Source: Acinetobacter bouvetii DSM 14964 = CIP 107468 (GTDB lineage: Bacteria; Pseudomonadota; Gammaproteobacteria; Pseudomonadales; Moraxellaceae). From it: a stretch of 64,000 nucleotides of DNA. The notes under the pieces were generated by a model, which was given only the letters and a program-made list of their open reading frames with translations, was not told where the DNA came from and made no database searches. The position numbers and the translations under genes were made by a program. Numbering within the stretch: position 1 is the first letter of the stretch; each line of letters opens with the position of its first letter. The stretch lies in NCBI RefSeq assembly GCF_000368865.1, contig NZ_KB849728.1:107965-171964 (forward strand). Direction: 5' to 3'. Shown one piece after another: positions 56,165 through 64,000 of the stretch.

Positions 56165-57468
56165 GCCAAATTCAATCGTCTGCAAAAAATTTGAATTTGC
56201 GTGCGCAAGTCGTTAAGACATTACTGGCCGTACAAAATGGGCAATCTTTAACATCTGTCTTAAACCAGCATCTCAATATTGTTTCTGAACGTGACCGCGG
56301 CTTGTATCATGAGCTCAGCTTAGGCTGCTTGCGCCAGTGGTATTCTTTAAAAGCCATTACCCTGCCCCTGCTCACTAAGCCTTTAGACAATGAAGCCTTA
56401 GAAAGCTGTTTATATTTAGGTTTATATCAGCTTTTATGCACGCGCATTCCTGCACATGCCGCAATTTCTGAAACCGTCAACGCGGTCAAGCAATTAGGCT
56501 TTGAGCCGATGAGCGGATTGGTCAATGCCATTCTGCGCCGGGTTTCACGTGAAACAGAGGAATTCCAAACTACCTTGGGAAATAGCCATGGCCTGCCAAG
56601 CTGGCTATTCAAGCGCCTGAAAAAAGACTGGCCAGAACAGCTGACGGAACTCTGTCAGAATCTGAAGCAGACTGCGCCGCTGACCCTGCGCGTCAATCAG
56701 CGTCAAATCAGCCGTGATGAATATCTTGAAATTTTAGATGAAGAACAGATCGGCGCGCATGCATGCGATCTTTCAGATGCCGGCATTGTCCTTGAGCAAA
56801 CAGGCAATATTACCCAACTGCCGGGTTTTGAAGAAGGCGGTTTTTCAGTTCAGGATGAGCATGCGCAATTGTGCGCCATGCTGCTGCCCAATCTTGACGA
56901 CAAAGTTGTCGTGGATGCCTGCGCTGCGCCAGGCGGTAAAACCGCGCACATTTTAGAACGCTTCCAGCCTAAAAAATTAATTGCGCTGGACCATGACGCC
57001 AAGCGTTTGCTCCGTGTTTCGGAAAACTTAGAGCGCCTGGAATTAAGCGCGCAGGCGGATGTCGAAATTATCACTGCGGATGCAGCCAAATGGACTGCGC
57101 CAGAACCTGTAGACTGCATTGTGCTGGATGCGCCATGTTCCGCCATTGGCGTCATGCGCCGCCATCCGGATATCCGTTTACTGCGCCAGTCGGCCGACAT
57201 TCAGCAAACTGCAGATTTGCAAAAGCAGATTTTGAACCACATGTGGGGGCAATTGAAAGTCGGCGGAACACTGCTGTATATCACATGCTCTATTTTAAAA
57301 ATTGAGAATGAACAGCAGATGGTGAATTTCTTTGCGGAACATGCAGATGCCGAAGAAATTAAAATTGAAGAAAATTGGGGGCTGGCGCAAATCCACGGCC
57401 GTCAGCTCTTGCCTGAGAATGGTTTTGGCGACGGTTTCTATTATTGCCGAATCCAGAAAACCGCTTAA
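56161..57468 (+). CDS. rsmB: 16S rRNA (cytosine-967-C5)-methyltransferase
   Basis: A 435-residue SAM-dependent enzyme. It has an N-terminal NusB-like RNA-binding domain (about 1-150), then a Rossmann methyltransferase domain with DACAAPGGKTAHI (SAM site), LDAPCSAIGVMRRHPDIR (one catalytic cysteine) and YITCSILKIENEQ (the second). It modifies 16S rRNA C967 during ribosome assembly. It is coupled to fmt by an ATGA overlap, as in many proteobacteria, and ends at a bidirectional terminator. Confidence 0.95.
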   Translation: MSQIQSSAKNLNLRAQVVKTLLAVQNGQSLTSVLNQHLNIVSERDRGLYHELSLGCLRQWYSLKAITLPLLTKPLDNEALESCLYLGLYQLLCTRIPAHAAISETVNAVKQLGFEPMSGLVNAILRRVSRETEEFQTTLGNSHGLPSWLFKRLKKDWPEQLTELCQNLKQTAPLTLRVNQRQISRDEYLEILDEEQIGAHACDLSDAGIVLEQTGNITQLPGFEEGGFSVQDEHAQLCAMLLPNLDDKVVVDACAAPGGKTAHILERFQPKKLIALDHDAKRLLRVSENLERLELSAQADVEIITADAAKWTAPEPVDCIVLDAPCSAIGVMRRHPDIRLLRQSADIQQTADLQKQILNHMWGQLKVGGTLLYITCSILKIENEQQMVNFFAEHADAEEIKIEENWGLAQIHGRQLLPENGFGDGFYYCRIQKTA

Positions 57469-57521
57469 CACCCCTTGACGCTCTCCCCCCGCTTAAAAGC
57501 AGAAGCTGAGCAGGCGCGGAT

Positions 57522-57554
57522 AAAAAAAGCAGGCTGTAAAGCCTGCTTTTTTTT
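57522..57554. terminator. Bidirectional terminator between rsmB and the NSS transporter operon
   Basis: The stem AAAAAAAGCAGGC/GCCTGCTTTTTTT with loop TGTAAA lies between two convergent transcripts. Confidence 0.93.
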
Positions 57555-57565
57555 CGGGATAATTA

Positions 57566-57709
57566 TTAAAGCGTGTGCTGGTCCTTCACATCTTCCAACA
57601 CATCATCCAGCTCTTCCGGGTTCTTCATTAAATGCAGAATGGACAACGCCAATCCGCCCCATAAAAACACCATGGAAATCACCATCATCACAATTGCGGA
57701 AGTATTCAT
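57566..57709 (-). CDS. MetS-like small subunit of the NSS transporter
   Basis: A 47-residue protein: a short N-terminus, one membrane helix (about residues 4-27, with VMMVISMVFLWGGLALSILH) and an acidic tail with NPEELDDVLEDV. Its ATG lies 1 base after the transporter stop codon, and GAGGAGCG within the end of that gene acts as its ribosome site. The pattern matches the small MetS subunit that accompanies MetP-type sodium-dependent methionine/alanine transporters in other bacteria. It is too short for ordinary gene finders and is easily missed. Function is inferred from position and size. Confidence 0.85.
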   Translation of the reverse strand: MNTSAIVMMVISMVFLWGGLALSILHLMKNPEELDDVLEDVKDQHTL

Positions 57710-57710
57710 C

Positions 57711-59198
57711 TTAACGCTCCTCACGGTCTTTCATTTGCGCCAAAATAACAGCAACCACAGCACAGAACATCACACAGCCCCAGCCAAATATCCATTGAAG
57801 GCTGGCGCTGTAATCACCATAGCCTTTCATCAGCAGGTGGTAAACCGTCATGGCCAGCGTCACCAGCAGAATAAGTGAAGTGATCACCGTTAAAGTGAAA
57901 TCCCAGCCCTTGCCCAATTTTACCGTAGAAATGGCATTCACATGATTTTTAATTTCCAGTAGCGCCGAACGCTTAAACCAGGCAATGCAGACAATCGACA
58001 GCAAAGCGCCGCCAATAATGCCGATGTTATTGATGAAATGATCAATAATATCCACCAGCTTAATTGAGTTCACACTGGAAAACAGCGCAATAGAAACCAC
58101 TGCGCTTCCGCCGCCGACAATCGTGACCGCTTTTTTACGGCTCCACTTCAGCTTATCCATCATGGCCGCAATTGGAACTTCCAAAATACTGACCATTGAT
58201 GAAATGCCCGCGACAAAAAGCGAAGTGAAGAATAAAAAGCCAAAGAGGTCTGAACCAGAACCCATGCTGGAAATAATTTTAGGAAAGGCAATAAAAGCTA
58301 AGCCAATTCCGCCGCTGACCACATCCTGAACATTCGAATTTGCGGTATAGGCCATAAAGCCCAGCGCGGCAAAGATACCGATGCCCGCTAATATTTCAGT
58401 CGATGCATTTGCAAAACCAACAATTAAGCCTGAACCGGTCAAATTGGTTTTCGGTTTTAAATAAGACGCATAGGTCACCATAATCCCGAAGCCTACAGAC
58501 AGCGAGAAGAAGGTATGGCCATAGGCCGCCAGCCAGACTTTGTAATCCATCATGGCGGCCCAGTTCGGCGTAAAGAAAGCATTTAAGCCCGCTGCAGCGC
58601 CTGGCAAGCGCAATGCCTGAATGACTAAGACTGTAAACAGCACAAATAATAACGGCATGAAAATTTTATTTGAAAGCTCTACGCCTTTTTTCACTCCGCC
58701 GTATAAAATCACCAGCGTCAGCGCCCAAATGCCTGCCAATGGCCAGAAGATATGGCTGACAAATCTTGGATCAAAGCCGGCTGCATCACTGGTCTGCAAA
58801 TAGGTCTTAAAAAAGAAGCCTTCAGGATCATGGCCCCACATTTGGCCAATCGAGAAATACACATAGCTGCCGGCCCAAGTCAGCACGCTGGCATAGTACA
58901 GGCCAATAATAATGCACACGCAGACTTGCCACCAGCCCAGAGTCTCGCCGCCGCGGAACAGCTTGCGGTATGCTTTTGGAGGCGAGCCGCTGCTTTTATG
59001 GCCAACCGCGTAATCTAAGAATAAAAGCGGTAAGCCCGCAGTAATTAAAGCAATTAAATATGGAATTAAAAATGCGCCGCCGCCATTTTCATAGGCAACA
59101 TAAGGGAAACGCCAAATGTTGCCAAGCCCTACCGCAGATCCGACGGCTGCAATAATAAAGCCCGATCGTGACGTCCAGTTTTCACGAGTATCTGTCAT
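57711..59198 (-). CDS. Sodium-dependent NSS-family amino-acid transporter (MetP-like)
   Basis: A 495-residue inner-membrane transporter with about twelve membrane segments. Seen: the family signature SAVGLGNIWRFPYVAYENGGGAF split across TM1, sodium-site residues in that helix, SLSVGFGIMVTYASYL in TM6-7 and FFTSLFVAGISSMVSILE. NSS transporters move amino acids with sodium. The small gene directly after it points to the MetPS type, which takes up methionine and alanine in Corynebacterium. The substrate here is inferred. Confidence 0.9.
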   Translation of the reverse strand: MTDTRENWTSRSGFIIAAVGSAVGLGNIWRFPYVAYENGGGAFLIPYLIALITAGLPLLFLDYAVGHKSSGSPPKAYRKLFRGGETLGWWQVCVCIIIGLYYASVLTWAGSYVYFSIGQMWGHDPEGFFFKTYLQTSDAAGFDPRFVSHIFWPLAGIWALTLVILYGGVKKGVELSNKIFMPLLFVLFTVLVIQALRLPGAAAGLNAFFTPNWAAMMDYKVWLAAYGHTFFSLSVGFGIMVTYASYLKPKTNLTGSGLIVGFANASTEILAGIGIFAALGFMAYTANSNVQDVVSGGIGLAFIAFPKIISSMGSGSDLFGFLFFTSLFVAGISSMVSILEVPIAAMMDKLKWSRKKAVTIVGGGSAVVSIALFSSVNSIKLVDIIDHFINNIGIIGGALLSIVCIAWFKRSALLEIKNHVNAISTVKLGKGWDFTLTVITSLILLVTLAMTVYHLLMKGYGDYSASLQWIFGWGCVMFCAVVAVILAQMKDREER

Positions 59199-59906
59199 AA
59201 AATATCAACCTTAGGCTTCTTTTGATGCTGCTTTTTTATCGATTATTCGCAAGCCGCAAAAGTGCCATTAAAAAAATAATTCTGTGTGTCTGAACATAGC
59301 GGCGCCGCCTTTTGAGCGGTATCAGCTAATTGCAAACAGGAAAATTCTGCTAAATCTTGCTTAAAGTTCTTTACAGATATTGACCTTTATATGAACTAAA
59401 CAATACCGTCTTTTAAGCAAATTTTCTGTAATTTGTGGCTGAAATATTCACTTTTCATAATATATTTCTATTCATTTGAACAAATTATCAGCTTATTTTT
59501 TATACATTATTATTCATAAATAAACAAACTTTTTGGAATGTATTTGCCGCTTGAATCAATGCGCCTTTAAACCGCGCGGCTAACCGGCATTCAGCACATC
59601 ATCAAACCGCTTTTTCAGCTCTTTGATATAAATTCCAAGCGATTTTTTCACCATTCATCAAATGCCGCTCTGCATCAGCCTAGTTTCAGCATGTCCGTCT
59701 GCCCTTTTAGCGCATTATTCATGTGATTTCCTTCATTTTTTATAAGTAAATTACAGTCCTAACGTTTTAATAGCATTTTTTTTAAAACAAACGGACTTCA
59801 GATTTTCTTTTCGCAGGAGCACATTCAAGCTATGATGCGCGTGGAATATGGGCACTTTTCAGCCGCCTCAAACTTTTAAAATTATTTTTCATAGATGGGA
59901 TGCAAC
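59199..59906. other. Gene-free 708-bp spacer
   Basis: An AT-rich region between the NSS transporter start and the outer-membrane protein gene. It must hold promoters for both. I see no frame, strong hairpin or recognisable regulatory site; GATGGGA directly before 59907 is the ribosome site of the next gene. Confidence 0.4.
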
Positions 59907-60599
59907 ATGAAAGCTTTAAATCTCCTTTGCGCCATTCTGGGCATAACGGCGCTGCATAGCGCGCATGCTGATTTTATTGGACTCAAAGGCAGCATTGATT
60001 ACTGGCAATACAATGCGGATCTGAGCCATCCGCAGCACAATCCCGCTCAGTCTGAACTGGATGATGACCGCGGACTTGCTTTCTCTGCAGCCATTGAACA
60101 TCCTGTACCCTTTTTGCCCAATGTCAAAATTAAGCATATTAATCTGCAGGCAGAAAGCGCAGAAAGCTTTTCTGATGTTCAGCGTAACCAGCTCGATATC
60201 AATTACTCAGACTTTATTCTGTATTACGAAATCTTGGACAATATTATCAATGCAGATGTCGGCGCAGGTGTGAAAAGCATTGAGGGTGATATTCGCCATA
60301 ATTACACTTCAACGCAAGATATCAGTGAAACCCTGCCTATGCTGTACGCGCAGGCAGGCGTAAAATTGCCTTTGACAGGATTGAGCGCGAATGCTGAAGT
60401 CAGCGTAGCTGGATTGAATCATGAGCAAGTCACGGATGCGCAGGCTGAACTGAAATATAATTTTATTGATTCTGCTTTAGTCGATGTCGGCGCAAAAATC
60501 GGTTACCGCATACTGGATATTCAATTGCAGAAAGATTCAGATGACGAAGCTAAACTGAAATTTAAAGGCCCATATTTAGGCGTAGAAGCGCATTTTTAA
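59907..60599 (+). CDS. TIGR04219-like outer-membrane beta-barrel protein
   Basis: A 230-residue secreted protein with a signal peptide (cleavage near AHA) followed by alternating beta-strand pattern. Seen: DFIGLKGSIDYWQYNADL at the mature N-terminus and AAIEHPVPFLPNVKIKHINL, both characteristic of the TIGR04219 group, and a C-terminal strand ending in phenylalanine (GPYLGVEAHF), the usual signal for BAM-mediated insertion. No function is known for this group. The ATG at 59907 is preferred to one 4 codons earlier because of GATGGGA spacing. Confidence 0.8.
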   Translation: MKALNLLCAILGITALHSAHADFIGLKGSIDYWQYNADLSHPQHNPAQSELDDDRGLAFSAAIEHPVPFLPNVKIKHINLQAESAESFSDVQRNQLDINYSDFILYYEILDNIINADVGAGVKSIEGDIRHNYTSTQDISETLPMLYAQAGVKLPLTGLSANAEVSVAGLNHEQVTDAQAELKYNFIDSALVDVGAKIGYRILDIQLQKDSDDEAKLKFKGPYLGVEAHF

Positions 60600-60784
60600 A
60601 TGCATTGCCATGTACGCAATCGCTTACAAGCGTTGACGAAATGCAGTGCTATACAGCCATGCTGAATTCAAATATATTGAGATCATACAGAGACAGGATG
60701 TCTCAAAAGAGCAAAATTAAAAGAATAAAATTAAAGAAAGCAGGAAGCTTAGACCGAACAGGAGTTCAGTCGAAAACTGATACG

Positions 60785-60818
60785 AAAAAGCCCTTGGCAG
60801 GATACCAAGGGCTTTTTT
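60785..60818 (+). terminator. Terminator on the plus strand, about 190 bases after the barrel protein
   Basis: A strong stem AAAAAGCCCTTGG/CCAAGGGCTTTTTT with a 7-base loop. It is far from the upstream stop codon, so the transcript may carry a long 3' tail or a small RNA. Confidence 0.9.
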
Positions 60819-60843
60819 CTTTGCAACCCGATTCTTTTAAGCG

Positions 60844-60873
60844 TAAAAAAGCCCCGATAACATGGGCCTTTTA
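60844..60873 (-). terminator. Terminator of the MFS transporter gene
   Basis: On the minus strand AAAAGGCCC/GGGGCTTTTTT pairs around a loop of ATGTTATC, 14 bases after the stop codon. Confidence 0.8.
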
Positions 60874-60886
60874 ATCAAGCATGAAA

Positions 60887-62260
60887 TTAGCCCAATGAAC
60901 GCTGTGCCTTTAACGCCTTTTTAGACAAAGCTTCGGCTTGAATCTCTTCAACGTCTGTTTCGCTTTTGCGGATAAAGAACACCGCAACAGCCGCAATCAC
61001 CACAGGAATGCCGACGGCCATAAAGTTGACTTGATGCGGAAATTCTTTAGACAATAGAATACCGATCAAAATGGGCCCGACAATCGCCCCCGTACGGCCA
61101 ACTGCGGACGCCCAGCCGATTCCTGTTGAACGCACAGATAACGGATAATATTGCGCCACATAACTGTACAGCAAAATTTGTGAGCCAATGGCAGAAGCGC
61201 CTGCAACAGCAACCAGGAAATAAAGAACCGGCTGCGGCGAGTTGAAGCCCAGCAGCGACAATGCAACCGCCCCTGCTAAACATAAGCTGATAATCACCGG
61301 CTTTAAGTGGAATCTATCTGCCAGAATGCCGCCGCCGACAGTCCCGATCACTGCACCAATATTCATCGCCAGCAGAAACATTAAGCTGCTGCCCATCGAA
61401 TAGCCTGCCGCCATCATCAATTTAGGCAGCCAGCTGCCTAACGCATAGAGCGTCAATAAGCACATAAAAAAGCAAAGCCAGAATAAAGCTGTACCGATAC
61501 CCCGGCCCTGCTGATACAGCGCCTTAACTGTTGTTCCGCCAGGTACAGTCACTTCCGACAGCTCAAGCTTTGTATCGGTACTCAAAGGCTGCTCAGGAGA
61601 AATCTTTTTCAGAATTTGACGCGCTTCCTCATGACGCTTAACCTTGACTAAAAAAGTCACTGACTCAGGCAAAAATTTCCATGCAAATGGCAATAACAGC
61701 AGCGGAAAGCCCGCAATAAAGAACATGATCGGCCAGCCAAAGCTTGGGGTAAACCATGATCCAAACAGCGCTGCCATAATTCCCCCCATGGCATAGCCGC
61801 TGAACATGGTTGTCACCAGCGTACTGCGCAGCTTTTTCGGCGCATATTCCGAAGTGAGCGCTACAAGGTTAGGAAGCACACCTCCTATGCCTAAACCGGC
61901 TAAAAACCGCAATGCGCCAAATTCAGTTGGATTCGATGCAAAGCCGCCCGCAAAAGTAAAACCGCTGAATAAAAATACGCAAATCATAATGACCTTTTTA
62001 CGGCCAATCTTATCTGCCAGCGTGCCAAACAGCATCGCGCCAAACATCATGCCAGCCAATGCCGTACTCGCCAGCATGCCCGCTTGAACTGTAGTCAGCC
62101 CCCAATCTTTCATCAACAGCGGTAAAGCCACGCCATTAATCGCTAAATCATAGCCATCAAATAAAATTAAAATTAAGCACCAAAGCATGATGCTTAAATG
62201 CGATTTTGTAAATTTTGCATTATCTATGGCATTATTCACATTCATTGTGTTTGCCGACAT
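60887..62260 (-). CDS. Aromatic acid:H+ symporter, MFS (BenK/PcaK/VanK type)
   Basis: A 457-residue inner-membrane transporter with twelve membrane segments. Seen: DGYDLAINGVALPLLMKDWGL in TM1, the AAHS-family signature with conserved Asp residues; GTLADKIGRKKVI in loop 2-3; and ILADRFHLKP in loop 8-9. The family takes up benzoate, protocatechuate, vanillate or related aromatic acids with protons. No catabolic genes are adjacent, so the substrate is open. A 7-bp inverted repeat lies 75-94 bases upstream of the start and may be its operator. Confidence 0.88.
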   Translation of the reverse strand: MSANTMNVNNAIDNAKFTKSHLSIMLWCLILILFDGYDLAINGVALPLLMKDWGLTTVQAGMLASTALAGMMFGAMLFGTLADKIGRKKVIMICVFLFSGFTFAGGFASNPTEFGALRFLAGLGIGGVLPNLVALTSEYAPKKLRSTLVTTMFSGYAMGGIMAALFGSWFTPSFGWPIMFFIAGFPLLLLPFAWKFLPESVTFLVKVKRHEEARQILKKISPEQPLSTDTKLELSEVTVPGGTTVKALYQQGRGIGTALFWLCFFMCLLTLYALGSWLPKLMMAAGYSMGSSLMFLLAMNIGAVIGTVGGGILADRFHLKPVIISLCLAGAVALSLLGFNSPQPVLYFLVAVAGASAIGSQILLYSYVAQYYPLSVRSTGIGWASAVGRTGAIVGPILIGILLSKEFPHQVNFMAVGIPVVIAAVAVFFIRKSETDVEEIQAEALSKKALKAQRSLG

Positions 62261-62756
62261 GAGACCTCACCTCCAATTGTGAGATTAATTTCGGTTTACA
62301 ATGCGGTTTTGAATGGTTTTTGTCCAAAATTTCAAAGGTATCACTCCATACCTTAAAAATATCAAAATCATAATTGGTAATAAAATGTCAGAAAAAGCTA
62401 TAGAAAATTAAAATATTTATTTAATACTTAAATGATGAACCATGGGTCTAGTTTTATTTTTAATAAAAATCAATACGTTAATAATCTAAATTCAACAATC
62501 AGACAATAGATGATTTGATATAAAAATTGGCAGATTTAACCAGATAATCTATAAAAATTATGAAGGCCTAAGCCTATAGCCGCATTTATCCCTTAAATGA
62601 CAAAAAGAATCAGACTAAATCATAATAAAACTCAGAATAAAATAATATTTGAAGCAATAAAAATACGCTGCATATTTTAAGAAGATCAATATCAGGGCTT
62701 CAGACTGCGCTCAAGGCTCTCCGCGGGCAATTATTTGCTATTTTTATTTAATGCAT
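62261..62756. promoter_or_regulatory. Spacer between the MFS transporter and the rRNA operon end
   Basis: A 496-bp AT-rich region without genes. AAGGTAT/ATACCTT with a 6-base centre (62335-62354) stands upstream of the transporter and could be a regulator site. Nothing else is recognised before the rRNA terminator. Confidence 0.45.
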
Positions 62757-62795
62757 AAAAAAACACCCCTAACTGCTTGAGTTAGGGGTGTTTTC
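62757..62795 (-). terminator. rRNA operon terminator
   Basis: On the minus strand, ACACCCCTAACT/AGTTAGGGGTGT with a short loop is followed by TTTTTTT, just downstream of the 5S gene. Confidence 0.93.
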
Positions 62796-62803
62796 GAATA
62801 ATG

Positions 62804-62918
62804 AGCTGGCGATGACTTACTCTCACATGGGTAACCCCACACTACCATCAGCGCTAAGAGGTTTCACTTCTGAGTTCGGGAAGGGATCAGGTGGTTCACT
62901 CTTGCTATTGTCGCCAGC
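62804..62918 (-). rRNA. rrf: 5S ribosomal RNA
   Basis: About 115 bases with complementary ends (GCTGGCGA at the 5' end and TCGCCAGC at the 3' end), the internal CCCGAACTCAGAAGTGAAAC loop typical of gammaproteobacterial 5S, and the AGTGTGGGGTTACCCATG arm. It lies about 185 bases after the 23S 3' end and directly before a terminator. No tRNA follows it. Confidence 0.96.
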
Positions 62919-63102
62919 ACAACTGTTATGACTTTGCATTTGGTCTTATCTTTTCAGTGCCGTTGCTTGGTCAAATGAGTTATTAACAGAAGTACTTGAG
63001 TTCATTTAATTTGTTCATTGTATCTAGCTTTTTAACTAAATCAAGTTTGATTGATTATATGTGAATCAATTGAAGCATGATATACAGCTGCTTGGGCGTT
63101 GT

Positions 63103-64000
<898 letters not shown>

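Noticed and set aside
60605..60874. 89-codon plus-strand frame after the barrel protein
   Set aside because: It runs through a strong terminator hairpin, has no ribosome site and its composition is not protein-like.

Overview
The window looks like a chromosomal segment of an Acinetobacter species. Evidence for the genus: a capsule-export block (wza-wzb-wzc) divergent from gna and followed by an FKBP gene, which is the usual left flank of the Acinetobacter K locus; a trimeric autotransporter adhesin followed by its OmpA-like partner TpgA; the dapB / PglL-type oligosaccharyltransferase / dnaJ neighbourhood; and an aromatic-acid transporter of the BenK/VanK/PcaK type. The species is not identifiable by eye. 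Left edge (1-11.3 kb): one end of a capsule locus. On the minus strand lie gna, a WbpP-type epimerase, a Wzx flippase and a glycosyltransferase; on the plus strand lie the export and tyrosine-kinase genes wza-wzb-wzc and then two tandem FKBP prolyl isomerases. An 883-bp gene-free spacer separates the two arms. The rest of the K locus is outside the window. 11.5-23.5 kb: housekeeping and repair genes (dienelactone hydrolase, HIT protein, mutY, LytM peptidase, tag, zinc alcohol dehydrogenase), a MocR regulator with repeated operator-like half-sites, a START-domain protein, dapB, a PglL-like O-oligosaccharyltransferase, dnaJ and a small DUF4870-like membrane protein. 23.6-34.9 kb: an RND efflux permease and adaptor with a divergent TetR regulator and no adjacent outer-membrane channel, then ppc, a uracil/xanthine permease, a LysR regulator and a TauE/SafE permease. 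35.0-39.7 kb: a compact redox cluster. Three minus-strand genes encode an ApbE-DUF2271 fusion, a PepSY membrane protein and a membrane-anchored flavodoxin/FNR-type reductase. A divergent gene encodes a secreted DUF4198 protein. A near-consensus Fur box lies exactly between the -35 and -10 of a strong minus-strand promoter. I read this as an iron-controlled transmembrane electron-transfer system, probably for ferric or siderophore iron, and it is the most interesting item here. 39.7-46.6 kb: chorismate mutase overlapping a tandem DsbA-fold-like protein, and two dihydroxy-acid dehydratase paralogs with different cysteine ligand sets, separated by an 877-bp hairpin-rich spacer that resembles a dispersed repeat. 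46.7-54.8 kb: TpgA and a 2410-residue trimeric autotransporter with about 400-bp internal repeats. 55.2-62.3 kb: fmt-rsmB, a sodium-coupled NSS transporter with a 47-residue small subunit, an outer-membrane beta-barrel protein and a BenK-type MFS transporter. The right end is the 3' end of an rRNA operon on the minus strand: a partial 23S gene, the 5S gene and a terminator. No tRNA, CRISPR array, prophage or intact insertion sequence was seen.
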